DNA of 25,007 bases from Pullichristensenella excrementipullorum (GCA_018713365.1 DVOU01000005.1:1-25007), one strand, 5' to 3'. Shown: positions 13,935 to 22,995, numbered from the stretch's first letter. Notes: generated by a model not told the origin, from the sequence alone. Program-made: numbers and translations.

Positions 13935-15436
13935 TTGCCGCCCTCCTTCCGCATCCAGCTGTCGCGTCGGGCGAGAAAGAGCAGGCGTTTCTGCATCCAC
14001 AGCGGCAGGCGCAAAAAGACGTCCGGATTGTGGGGCCGGAAGGGTGCCACGGGGGCCATGAACGGCGCGCCCAGAGAGCGCAGCGAGCAGAGGTGGCACA
14101 AAAGCGCGAACATGGACAGCGCCAGCCCGTACAGCCCCAGAAGGGCGCTGGCCAGAATGATGGCGATGCGCAATATGGTCAGGCCGACGGTGAAGCCGTA
14201 ATCGGGGACGACGAAATTGCCCAGCCCCGTCAGCGCCACGACGATGATGACGATGGGGCTGATGATGGAGGCGGACACCGCCGCCTGCCCGAGGATGAGC
14301 CCGCCGACGATGCCGATCACCGAGCCCATTTGCGAGGGGATGCGCGTGCTGGCCTCATTGATGAGATAAAAGGAAAACTCCATCACCAGCACCTCCGTCA
14401 GCGCCGTGAACGGCACCTGCGCGCGCGTCTCGGCGATGGAGGTGAGCAGCGCCATGGGAATGAGGTGGGGGTGGTAGAGGGTCAGGGCGATGTACGCGCC
14501 CGGCAAAAGCAGCGAAAACAGCACGCCAAGCATGCGGATGAGGCGCAGAAAGCTCCCGTACTGCCAGCGCATGAAGGTATCGTCCGAGGCGTGCAGCAGG
14601 TGAAAGAGCGTCACCGGCGCGATCAGCGCGTAGGGCGCGCCGTCGGCGAGGATGACGATCTGCCCGTCCTGCACGCAGGCGGCGGCGCGGTCCGGGCGCT
14701 CGGTGAGCAGCATTTGCGGCGTCAGGGAGAAGGGGCGGTCCTCGATGAGCTGTTCGAGCTGTCCAAGGCCCTGCACTGTCGCGGCGGTGACGCTCTTCAC
14801 GCGTCGCAAAAGCTCGGCAAGCGTGTCCTCGCGCGCGACGCCCTTCATGTAGAGGATGGCGATGTTCAACGGCACGCGCGTGCCCACCGTGGTCATCTGC
14901 GTGATCAGCGCCGGAGACTGCACGTAGCGGCGCATCAGCGTGATATTCGTGCGCAGGCTCTCGACGAAGCCCTCCTGCGAGCCGACCACCACGCTTTCGG
15001 AGATGGTGCGCTGCACGGCGCGCTTTTCAAAGCCGCGCGTCTCCATGAGGAGCGCATCTTCGCAGCCGTCGATGAGGAGCGCCGTCATGCCGCCCAGTAT
15101 CTGACGGACCAACTCCGCAAAGCGCTCTTCCAGCCGCGCCTGCGGGATGCAGACGGCGTTTTTGAGCAGGTATTCAGCCCGCGCTTGCGGCGCGACGGCG
15201 TCCGCGCCCGCATCGAAGGCGTGGCAGGCGCGCAGGATAAAGTCGGCCACCTTGTCGCTCTGCGCCATACCCTCGGTGTAGATGGCGCAGAGGGAAAAGC
15301 CGCCCGCGTCGAAGGGTCGAAAGACGATGTCGGCGTTTTCTGGCAGGCCGAAGATGGTCCTGAGCGTTTGCGTGTCTTTCTCCAGCGCGCCGGTGAGTTC
15401 GCCGCGCAAAAGGTCGGCGTGGGGCATGTCCGCCAT
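13931..15436 (-). CDS. gerA: GerA-type spore germination protein
   Basis: A subunit of a nutrient germinant receptor, 501 aa. The N-terminal soluble domain (about 1-240) has the usual ALLIDGCEDALLMETRGFEK and RTISESVVVGSQEGFVESL segments, the latter the most conserved block of the family. The C-terminal half has five or so membrane helices with PGAYIALTLYHPHLIPMALL, NEASTRIPSQMGSVIGIVGG and the PDYGFTVGLTILRI block. The ATG at 15436 is chosen because GGGAGG lies seven bases upstream; the earlier in-frame ATG has none. First gene of the gerA-gerB-gerC operon. A perfect sigma-G -10 element lies 30 bases upstream, fitting forespore expression. Confidence 0.94.
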   Translation of the reverse strand: MADMPHADLLRGELTGALEKDTQTLRTIFGLPENADIVFRPFDAGGFSLCAIYTEGMAQSDKVADFILRACHAFDAGADAVAPQARAEYLLKNAVCIPQARLEERFAELVRQILGGMTALLIDGCEDALLMETRGFEKRAVQRTISESVVVGSQEGFVESLRTNITLMRRYVQSPALITQMTTVGTRVPLNIAILYMKGVAREDTLAELLRRVKSVTAATVQGLGQLEQLIEDRPFSLTPQMLLTERPDRAAACVQDGQIVILADGAPYALIAPVTLFHLLHASDDTFMRWQYGSFLRLIRMLGVLFSLLLPGAYIALTLYHPHLIPMALLTSIAETRAQVPFTALTEVLVMEFSFYLINEASTRIPSQMGSVIGIVGGLILGQAAVSASIISPIVIIVVALTGLGNFVVPDYGFTVGLTILRIAIILASALLGLYGLALSMFALLCHLCSLRSLGAPFMAPVAPFRPHNPDVFLRLPLWMQKRLLFLARRDSWMRKEGGK

Positions 15437-15464
15437 GCGCGCACCTCCCATGGGCGTTTTTCCC

Positions 15465-15471
15465 TAGTATG
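15465..15471 (-). promoter_or_regulatory. Sigma-G-type -10 element of the ger operon
   Basis: CATACTA on the minus strand, an exact match to the sigma-G -10 consensus, 22 bases before the ribosome binding site. The -35 region is poor because it falls in the terminator T run of the preceding gene, so the call rests mainly on the -10 and on the genes it serves. Confidence 0.55.
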
Positions 15472-15484
15472 GGCGCGCATGGGC

Positions 15485-15517
15485 AAAAAAATGTGACCGC
15501 CCGCGATGGACGGCCAC
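15485..15517 (-). terminator. Terminator of the metallophosphoesterase-like gene
   Basis: On the minus strand GTGGCCG and CGGTCAC pair (one G-U; plus 15493-15499 with 15511-15517), followed by A and seven T residues. It ends within the ger operon promoter region. Confidence 0.7.
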
Positions 15518-15528
15518 AGAGGAGATGG

Positions 15529-16875
15529 CTATTGTTCCAGCATGTTCTGCGGCAGCGTTGCCGTCAGTTCGATGATGGAGATCTGCGGGCGGTCGAGGAA
15601 GCGGAAGAACATCAAAGGCGCGCTGCCCGTGGTGGAGAGACCGGCGGTGATGTACATTTGCGTGCCGCCAGCGTTCGAGAGCCCCTGCACGTCTTCCTGC
15701 GCCGGGAACCAGCCGTGGCGGTCGGCGGTGGAGGAGGGAATGTAGAACGCGCCCAGTCCCGGAAGCCGCCAGACGCCGCCGCAGTAGTGCCCCGCCAGCA
15801 CCAGCGAGGGCTGGGTGAGGTACTTTTCCCCGGAGGAGGCGTGCGTGGCGGAGGCGGAGAGGAACTCGTCCGAGGGCGGCTCGTGGGCGAGGGAGATGTG
15901 TACGTCTGTGGCGGTCATGCTGTTGACGGCCTGCAAGAGCCGCTGCGCGCGCTTGTAGCGGTAGGTGGTGGAAGGCAGCGTGTCGTGGTCGCTTTGCAGG
16001 CCCAGCACCGTGCCCTCCTGCTCCTGCAGCATCTGCTCCTCGCAGGTATCCGCCAGTTCAGAGGCGTTGAGGTTGAGCATGTCCGCCGGCGAGATCCAGA
16101 TGCTGGCGTTGCCGACCTCCAATTCCACCGGCGCGTCCACATAGGTCGCGCCGCGCTCGATGGCCCCGAGGATCCAGTCCGCCAGCACCATTTGTTCCAC
16201 TGTGCCGGTGATGTCGCGGGTGGTGTCCAGCACCGGCTGGGGGTCGGAATCCCCGGCGATGAAGTAGACGGGACGGCTGGAGGGCAGCCCTTCAAGCAGC
16301 TCGTAGAAGGGCTCCGGGTCGCCTCCGCGGCCCACCATGTCGCCGACGATGAATACGGCGTCGTAGTCCAGGGTGCCGATCTCGCGCAGAATGGTGGCCT
16401 GCTCGTCGCCAAAGCGCCGCCCGTTGAGGTCGGAGAGCAGCAGTATGCGGTAGCCCTCCAGTTCCTCCGGCAGGCCGACCATAGTCACTTCCTGTTCGTC
16501 CACGGTGAGGCTGTTGCCCTGCAACAGCACCATCAGCGCCAGCAAAAGCGCGATGCCCACCAGAAACACCGGCCAGAAGGAGAGGTGTATTTCGCGCCCG
16601 AACAGGCGCAGCGCGCCCCTGCGCCGCGGCGCGCGCTTGGGAGAGCCGGAAAACAGCCACTCAAAGAACGAACGCCGCTTCTTCCCGCGCGCGCCCTTGC
16701 TCTTCTTTTTTGCGGATGCCTTTTTCTTCTTGCCCGTTTTCGCCTTCGCGGCGGTCTTGCCGGAGCGCCGCCTGCGGCGAACGGGCACATCCTGCTCGTC
16801 GCCGTATTGGGAAAGCTCGTCGTCCTCGCGGGAGCCGATGTCCGGCACCTCCGGCCGCTTTTCGTCTTCGCGCAT
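15529..16875 (-). CDS. Membrane-anchored metallophosphoesterase-like protein with altered metal motifs
   Basis: A 448-aa protein. Residues 1-95 are charged and very basic (runs of Lys and Arg, 33-90). One membrane helix follows (about 99-118), then an outside calcineurin-like phosphoesterase domain. Family motifs can be placed: DLNG (149-152, usually DxH), GDMVGRG (178-184), AGDSDP (207-212, usually GNHD), AHEP (330-333) and AGHYCGG (361-367, usually GHTHGG). So the fold is recognisable but several metal-binding histidines are replaced, and catalysis is doubtful. ATG at 16875 has AAAGGAG about ten bases upstream and a strong promoter. A structural or divergent enzymatic role is possible; function not known. 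Confidence 0.82.
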   Translation of the reverse strand: MREDEKRPEVPDIGSREDDELSQYGDEQDVPVRRRRRSGKTAAKAKTGKKKKASAKKKSKGARGKKRRSFFEWLFSGSPKRAPRRRGALRLFGREIHLSFWPVFLVGIALLLALMVLLQGNSLTVDEQEVTMVGLPEELEGYRILLLSDLNGRRFGDEQATILREIGTLDYDAVFIVGDMVGRGGDPEPFYELLEGLPSSRPVYFIAGDSDPQPVLDTTRDITGTVEQMVLADWILGAIERGATYVDAPVELEVGNASIWISPADMLNLNASELADTCEEQMLQEQEGTVLGLQSDHDTLPSTTYRYKRAQRLLQAVNSMTATDVHISLAHEPPSDEFLSASATHASSGEKYLTQPSLVLAGHYCGGVWRLPGLGAFYIPSSTADRHGWFPAQEDVQGLSNAGGTQMYITAGLSTTGSAPLMFFRFLDRPQISIIELTATLPQNMLEQ

Positions 16876-16908
16876 GCAAACAAAACTCCTTTGGGGGGAA
16901 GTATATCT

Positions 16909-16937
16909 ATTATAAAACAAAAGAGTTTTTCTGGCAA
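16909..16937 (-). promoter_or_regulatory. Promoter of the metallophosphoesterase-like gene
   Basis: TTGCCA (16932-16937), 17-base spacer and TATAAT (16909-16914) on the minus strand. The -35 block is also used by the divergent radA promoter. Confidence 0.8.
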
Positions 16938-16960
16938 GTCGCGCTGTGTTGTGATATAAT
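16931..16960 (+). promoter_or_regulatory. Promoter of radA
   Basis: CTGGCA (16931-16936, 4 of 6), 18 bases, then an extended -10: TGA followed by TATAAT (16955-16960). It is divergent from and shares its -35 block with the neighbouring promoter. Confidence 0.65.
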
Positions 16961-16990
16961 ACAACAAGCGAACATACGGAGGACGATTTT

Positions 16991-18376
<1,386 letters not shown>

Positions 18377-18381
18377 GGCCG

Positions 18382-18411
18382 GTATAAGCCGCCGCACCGC
18401 TGCGCATACTG
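18382..18411 (+). promoter_or_regulatory. Possible sporulation promoter before spoIID
   Basis: GTATA (18382-18386), 18 bases, CATACTG (18405-18411); six of seven matches to the sigma-G -10 element. The predicted transcription start would coincide with the ribosome binding site, which weakens the call. Confidence 0.3.
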
Positions 18412-18429
18412 ACCGCGGAGGTCGATTGG

Positions 18430-19398
18430 ATGCGCAAACGATGCTTTTTGCTCGCGCTGCTGCTGATGGCGGCGCTCTTGACCGGCTGCATGCGCGCTGA
18501 CGGCAGCGCGTCCGGCGATGCGCAGGGGGAGAAGCCGCAGCTTCCCGAAGATCTGCGTACCGATGCGGACGGCGTGCCCATCCTCAAGGTCTACGACGTG
18601 GAAAACGAGGCGGTCTCGCAGATGGACATCGAGACCTACGTCATGGGCGTGCTGGCCGGGGAGATGAAAAACGACTGGCCGGAGGAGGCGCTGAAGGCGC
18701 AGGCCATCCTCGCCCGCACCTTCGTGCTGAAATTCATCGAGACGAAGGACTCCAAGTACGAGGGCGCGGACATTTCCACCGACGTCAGCGAAGCGCAGGC
18801 GTACAGCGAGGCGGACATCAACGACAGGGTGCGCGCCGCCGTGGAGGAAACGCGCGGGCAGGTGATGAGCTACGAGGGCGAGCTTGTGCAGGCATGGTTC
18901 CACGCCCACGCCGGCGGCAAGACGGAGCTTCCCAGCGTGTCTCTTGAGTACAAGGAGGCTGACCCGCCCTATCTGGCGGCGACGGATTCGCCGGATTCCG
19001 ATAAGGCGCCGGAGGACGTCCAGCACTGGACGGCGACTTTCGATGCCGCTGCGTTCCAGAAAGCCTGCGCCGACGCCGGCCTTGCCACCGGCCTTCCTGA
19101 GACGGTGCAGATCGGCGAAACGGGCGATTCCGGCCGCGCAAAGACCCTGCTGGTCAATGGCTCAGCCGTCAGCGCGCCGTCCTTGCGCCTGCAACTGGGC
19201 GCGAACGCCATGAAAAGCACGCTCCTGGACAGCGTGAGCGTGGAAGACGGCAAGGTGATCATGAAGGGCCGCGGCTTTGGCCACGGCGTGGGCATGTCCC
19301 AATGGGGCGCCTACGGCATGGCCGAGGAGGGCGCGACGGCCGAGGAGATTATCCGCCACTATTTCCAAAATATCGACATCGTCCGCCTCTGGGAATGA
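18430..19398 (+). CDS. spoIID: SpoIID/LytB-domain protein (stage II sporulation protein D-like)
   Basis: Lytic transglycosylase-type peptidoglycan enzyme, 322 aa. SpoIID thins septal peptidoglycan during forespore engulfment together with SpoIIM and SpoIIP. The N-terminus has a hydrophobic segment with a lipobox LLTGC (Cys20), so it is probably a lipoprotein, unlike the single-helix anchor of Bacillus SpoIID. The domain motifs YVMGVLAGEM (likely catalytic Glu78), ALKAQAILARTFVL, AWFHAHAGGKTEL and RGFGHGVGMSQWGAYGMA are all present. ATG at 18430 follows GGAGG (18417-18421). The assignment to SpoIID proper rather than another SpoIID/LytB-domain protein is likely but not certain, because the family includes amidase enhancers too. 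Confidence 0.85.
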   Translation: MRKRCFLLALLLMAALLTGCMRADGSASGDAQGEKPQLPEDLRTDADGVPILKVYDVENEAVSQMDIETYVMGVLAGEMKNDWPEEALKAQAILARTFVLKFIETKDSKYEGADISTDVSEAQAYSEADINDRVRAAVEETRGQVMSYEGELVQAWFHAHAGGKTELPSVSLEYKEADPPYLAATDSPDSDKAPEDVQHWTATFDAAAFQKACADAGLATGLPETVQIGETGDSGRAKTLLVNGSAVSAPSLRLQLGANAMKSTLLDSVSVEDGKVIMKGRGFGHGVGMSQWGAYGMAEEGATAEEIIRHYFQNIDIVRLWE

Positions 19399-19411
19399 GG
19401 CGGACGCTTTT
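19381..19411 (+). terminator. Terminator overlapping the spoIID stop codon
   Basis: GTCCGCCTC (19381-19389) and GAGGCGGAC (19397-19405) form a perfect nine-base stem, followed by GCTTTT. The stop TGA lies at the start of the right arm. Confidence 0.75.
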
Positions 19412-19426
19412 GCACCCGTGGCGCGC

Positions 19427-19455
19427 TTGCGAAGGGCGCGCCGTTGTGCTATAAT
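19427..19455 (+). promoter_or_regulatory. Promoter of the ZnuA-like gene and rnhA
   Basis: TTGCGA (19427-19432), 17 bases, then TGC followed by TATAAT (19450-19455), an extended -10. Confidence 0.75.
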
Positions 19456-19502
19456 TGCCAATGACCCGCCCGGGCGGGCAATACGGGAACATGGAGGACG
19501 CG

Positions 19503-20444
19503 ATGCGCAGGATCGCTCTGTTTTTGCTTCTGCTGGCGGCGCTGGCGCTGACGATGAGCGCCTGCGCGCCGCTCGTCGAGGAAGCGCCGCAGGAGTCGCA
19601 GATCTATGCCACTTTTTACCCCTTCTACGCGCTGACATCGCTGCTCACGGAAGACATCGAGGGCCTACGTCTTTCCTGCCTCGTGCAGCCGCAGGACGGC
19701 TGTCTGCGCGATTATGCGCTCTCGGACTGGGATCTCTACCTCCTTTCCGGCGCGGACCTGGTCATCGCCGGCGGGCGCGGGCTGGAGAGCTTCGAAAGCA
19801 CGCTGCAATCGCTCGGCGCGAGCGGCCCCGTCGTGGCGCTGACGCTCTACAATACCGAGCTGTACGGTCAGGGCGAGGAAGCGGCGGGCGGCGAAGAGGA
19901 CGACCACTTCACCAGCGCGAACCCGCACCTGTACATGGGCATAGACGGCGCGAAGTACATCCTCGAAGGCGCTGCCAGCGCGCTTGCCGAACTCTATCCG
20001 CAGCACGCGGAGGCGGTCTTTTCGAACATGCAGGCGGGCGAGGAACGCCTGGACGCGTTGGAGACGCAGATGCGCTCTGTCGCCGCAGACGCCGAAGGCG
20101 GCCGCGTCATCATCATGAACGAGGCGCTCGTGTATACGGCGGAGGAGCTGAGGCTGGAGATCGCCGGCTCCTACGCGCGCGAGAGCGGTCAGCCGCTCTA
20201 CGAAGGCGACGTGGAAGACTGCCTTGAACAGCTTTCGGCGATGGACGCGCGCGTGGCGCTGGTGGAAAAGCAGGCCCCGCCCTCGCTGACGGAGGCGCTA
20301 GAAAAAGCGGGCTACATCGTCGCCCGCCTCGACGTGCTGTCGACATGCCGCGCCGATATGGGCGCGGAGGGATATTTTGCGGCGCAGGAGGAGAACGCGC
20401 GCGCTGTCGCGGAGGCTTTCGCGCGCCTGGAGGAAACGCATTGA
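19503..20444 (+). CDS. ZnuA/TroA-like lipoprotein with degenerate metal site
   Basis: A 313-aa lipoprotein: lipobox MSAC with Cys21. The rest fits the metal-binding ABC receptor family (ZnuA/TroA), with two lobes joined by a long helix. Matches include FYALTSLLT, ADLVIAGGRGLESF and ANPHLYMGIDGAKYI. The usual ligands are mostly lost: the first histidine (P-H-D-Y) is replaced by Arg69 in CLRDY, and the third (H-x-A-F) by NEAL (206-209). Only His142 and an Asp near 277 remain. The usual His-rich loop is a short acidic segment, GEEDDH. No permease or ATPase lies next to it. ATG at 19503 follows GGAGG. The stop overlaps the rnhA start. Function as a zinc binder is doubtful. Confidence 0.8.
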   Translation: MRRIALFLLLLAALALTMSACAPLVEEAPQESQIYATFYPFYALTSLLTEDIEGLRLSCLVQPQDGCLRDYALSDWDLYLLSGADLVIAGGRGLESFESTLQSLGASGPVVALTLYNTELYGQGEEAAGGEEDDHFTSANPHLYMGIDGAKYILEGAASALAELYPQHAEAVFSNMQAGEERLDALETQMRSVAADAEGGRVIIMNEALVYTAEELRLEIAGSYARESGQPLYEGDVEDCLEQLSAMDARVALVEKQAPPSLTEALEKAGYIVARLDVLSTCRADMGAEGYFAAQEENARAVAEAFARLEETH

Positions 20445-20893
20445 AAGAAGTGACGATCTACACCGATGGCGCCTGTTCGGGCAATCCTGGCCCGGGCGGC
20501 TGGGCGGCCATCCTCATCTATCGGGACAAGCGCGCCGAGCTTTCCGGCTACGAGGCGCACACCACCAACAACCGCATGGAGCTGATGGCGGCCATACGCG
20601 GTCTGCGCGCGCTCAAGGAGCCGTGCGCCGTGCACCTGTACTCGGACAGCACTTATCTGGTCAACGCCTTTGAAAAAAAGTGGCTGGAAAACTGGCAGAG
20701 GCGCAACTGGCTGACCGCGGCGAAAAAGCCCGTGGAGAATCAGGACCTCTGGCAGGAACTGCTCGCCCTCACCGCCACACACGAGGTGGAATGGATCAAG
20801 GTGCGCGGCCATGCCGACAACGCAGGCAACAACCGCTGCGACGAACTGGCACGCGGCGAAATACGCCAGCACGCGGGCGTGGAAAAGCGGTAG
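20441..20893 (+). CDS. rnhA: Ribonuclease HI
   Basis: Degrades the RNA strand of RNA-DNA hybrids (R-loops, primers), 150 aa, cytosolic. The catalytic set is complete: Asp9 in YTDGACSGNPGPGG, Glu47 in NNRMELMA, Asp69 in LYSDSTYLV, Asp134 in NNRCDELA, and the His loop HADNAGN (His124). The basic protrusion KKWLENWQRRNWLTAAKKPV is the type I handle region. The start is TTG at 20441, which overlaps the stop of the ZnuA-like gene and has GGAGGA six bases upstream. No ATG fits better. Translationally coupled to the upstream gene. Confidence 0.95.
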   Translation: MKEVTIYTDGACSGNPGPGGWAAILIYRDKRAELSGYEAHTTNNRMELMAAIRGLRALKEPCAVHLYSDSTYLVNAFEKKWLENWQRRNWLTAAKKPVENQDLWQELLALTATHEVEWIKVRGHADNAGNNRCDELARGEIRQHAGVEKR

Positions 20894-20957
20894 GGGAGCG
20901 CGACGGCGCTCGATGCCGCGTTGGGGGCATGTACTGGCGAAACAGCGACGCGAAAGA

Positions 20958-21000
20958 AAAACAGACCGATGTCGTTGATTATCGTACGTCGGTCTGTTTT
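20958..21000. terminator. Bidirectional terminator after rnhA and after the recombinase gene
   Basis: AAAACAGACCGA (20958-20969) and TCGGTCTGTTTT (20989-21000) form a perfect 12-base stem with A and T tails, serving both convergent genes. Confidence 0.88.
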
Positions 21001-21023
21001 GCTGTCGTTTTGCGCAGCTTCGC

Positions 21024-22142
21024 TCATATCTTATCGTCCGGCGGCTCGCTTTCGCCGTCCTCGCGCAGCTTGACCTTGCGCGCGGCCATGCGGCGGCGTT
21101 CGTCGGCCATGGCGGCGTAGTGGCGGCGGGTGGTGTTGACGTCCGAATGGCCGAGTACATCGGCCACGAGGTAGATGTCGCCCGTCTCCCGGTAGAGGTT
21201 GGTGCCGAACGTGGAGCGCAGCTTGTGTGGACTCAAGTGTTTTTTCAGCGGCGCAGCCTGCGTGGCGTACTTCTTGACCATCAGTTGCACGGCGCGCACG
21301 GAGATGCGCCGGTTTTGCAGGGAGAGGAAGAGGGCGTTCTCGTGCCCCGGAAGAGGCGTCATCGTCTTGCGTACGCGCAGGTAATCCTTGAGTACAGCGG
21401 CGACTTCGTCCGGGAAGTAGAGGATGGCCTGCCCGCCGCCCTTGCGCGTGACCATGAAACCGCCCACCTCAAAGTCCAGATCGTTTATGTCGATGCCCAC
21501 CAGTTCGCTGACGCGGATGCCTGTGCCGAGAAAGAGCGTAAGGATGGCCAGATCGCGCAGGCGGGTGTGGTCGTTGTAGCGCTTCTGATGCTGCGTCTGC
21601 TTTTCGCCGCTCTCCACAAGATCGAGCAGGCGCGCGACTTCGTCGATCTCCAAACGTATGATCGGTTTCTCACGTCTTTTAGGCATATCAACCAAAATCG
21701 TTACATCGGAGTTAATTAGCGAATTTTTGAACAGATAGTGATAAAAACTGCGCAGCGACGAGAGTTTGCGCATCTTGCCAAGTTCTGCGTTGGTGATGGC
21801 GACGGAGCGGGCAGGCGCGCCGTCTTCGGCGGCGTCTTCCGTGCGGTAATAGAGGGAGAGGTATTCCAGATACATGCTGATGTCGCGCTCATTGACATCG
21901 CCAAGGTCCTTGGGCGTCCAGTTGGCCGGAGCCTTGTCGGCAAAGCGCGGCACTTCGGCTTGCAGGTACTGAAAAAACAGCCGCAGGTCGCAGGCGTAGG
22001 CGTAGCGCGTCAGGGGCTGCGTGGTCGGCTCGATGGCGCGAAGAAAATCGGCGCAGACGGAGGGCAACTCCAGCAGCACCTCGCGCGTCAGCAAGGTGAT
22101 CTCATGGGCGTGTTGCTGGGAATAGGTCAATTCTTTCGGCAT
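21024..22142 (-). CDS. Tyrosine recombinase of XerS/XerC/D type
   Basis: Site-specific DNA recombinase, 372 aa. The N-terminal SAM-like core-binding domain spans about 30-150. The catalytic domain keeps all residues: Arg210 (TGIRVSEL), Lys234 (TRKGGGQA), His306 and Arg309 (SPHKLRSTF), His332 (LGHSDVNTT) and nucleophile Tyr342. The long N-terminal extension and overall layout resemble the single-recombinase XerS proteins that resolve chromosome dimers, so a housekeeping role is plausible. ATG at 22142 follows AAGGAGTCTGC. It is separated from rnhA by a bidirectional terminator, and its promoter must lie in or next to the repeat array behind it. An integrase role, or action on the neighbouring hairpin repeats, is an alternative. 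Confidence 0.9.
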   Translation of the reverse strand: MPKELTYSQQHAHEITLLTREVLLELPSVCADFLRAIEPTTQPLTRYAYACDLRLFFQYLQAEVPRFADKAPANWTPKDLGDVNERDISMYLEYLSLYYRTEDAAEDGAPARSVAITNAELGKMRKLSSLRSFYHYLFKNSLINSDVTILVDMPKRREKPIIRLEIDEVARLLDLVESGEKQTQHQKRYNDHTRLRDLAILTLFLGTGIRVSELVGIDINDLDFEVGGFMVTRKGGGQAILYFPDEVAAVLKDYLRVRKTMTPLPGHENALFLSLQNRRISVRAVQLMVKKYATQAAPLKKHLSPHKLRSTFGTNLYRETGDIYLVADVLGHSDVNTTRRHYAAMADERRRMAARKVKLREDGESEPPDDKI

Positions 22143-22227
22143 GCAGACTCCTTATCAACAGAAAAGAGGCAGTTGGTCATTGCAAGGCCTTCAGGCAGGG
22201 AAAAACGATATATCTTTTCGCAAAAGC

Positions 22228-22735
22228 TGTCTTTTACGAATAGTTGCCTGCGGCAACTGATTCGTAAAAGACAAGGTGGCAATGCTCCCCCGACGGTGTT
22301 TTACCGCAAGATGGTTGCCTGCGGCAACTGATTCGTAAAAGACAAGGTGGCAATGCTCCCCCGACGGTGTTTTACCGCAAGATGGTTGCCTGCGGCAACT
22401 GACTCGTAAAAGACAAAGCGATAACGCTCCCCTGACGGTACTTTGCGCAAAATAGTTGCCTGCGGCAACTGATTCGTAAAAGACAAGGTAACAACGCCGA
22501 CGGTGCTTTGTGCAAAATTAGTTGCCTGCGATAACTGATCCGTAAAAGATACGGCGACAACGCTCCCCCGACGGTGCTTTGCACGAAATAGTTGCCTGCG
22601 GCAACTGATCCGCAAAAGACAAGCCAACATTGCTCCCATGACGATATTTTACCGCAAGATGGTCTCCCGGGCAACGGGTCCGCGCAAAAGACATTGCTTC
22701 CTTGACGGCACTATGCCGCAAAACACCGCAAAACA
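22228..22735. repeat. Tandem array of about 70-bp hairpin repeats behind the recombinase gene
   Basis: Seven units start at 22243, 22314, 22385, 22455, 22521, 22591 and 22662, with spacings of 71, 71, 70, 66, 70 and 71. Units 1 and 2 are identical over 71 bases; units 5-7 are clearly degraded. Each unit has the inverted core GTTGCC-TGC-GGCAAC. In the best copies this is enclosed by TTTTAC and GTAAAA, giving a stem-loop. The spacer part reads near GACAAGGTGGCAATGCTCCC. Unit 1 is preceded by GTCTTTTACGAA, which completes a longer palindrome. Spacings are not multiples of three, so this is not a coding repeat. The stretch contains no gene. Confidence 0.9.
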
Positions 22736-22794
22736 GTCGTCGCTGTTCAGCGGATCATGGATGTTTCAGCGGCGTTTCTGCCGCGAAAACGCTC

Positions 22795-22995
22795 TTACAG
22801 CGATTCCCTGTCCTCTTCCGGCACATCTTCCGTGGTGTACACCGCGTCGATCATGATCTCGGCATAGTCTGCCTTGCTGCGCTTCAGGCAGAGCATGCAG
22901 TTGTCGCAGACCTTCTCCGGGTCCAGATCGCACATATTGCAGCGCCCGCAGTCATCGCAGAGCTTGCCCTCTTCCAATACACAGTATTTCGGCAT
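22795..22995 (-). CDS. Cysteine-rich small protein (CxxC repeats)
   Basis: A 66-aa protein with eight cysteines. The arrangement is CDDCGRCNMC (13-22, CxxC-x2-CxxC), then CDNCMLC (30-36), with Cys5 as the eighth. It looks like a metal- or Fe-S-binding knuckle, followed by a short acidic tail (KADYAEIMIDAVYTTEDV). I recognise it as a conserved small-protein type of Clostridia without a known function. ATG at 22995 follows AAGGAGG. A TATAAT box lies 21 bases upstream of it (see promoter). Transcribed divergently from lexA. Confidence 0.8.
   Translation of the reverse strand: MPKYCVLEEGKLCDDCGRCNMCDLDPEKVCDNCMLCLKRSKADYAEIMIDAVYTTEDVPEEDRESL

Noticed and set aside
22301..22674. Open reading frames through the repeat array, giving repeated SFTNQLPQATIL peptides
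   Set aside because: The units differ in length by amounts not divisible by three, no ribosome binding sites are present and the peptides come from several frames. Treated as non-coding repeats that create spurious proteins.
22228..22735. CRISPR array
   Set aside because: Units are contiguous ~70-bp repeats without unique spacers of constant length, and no cas genes are in the window.
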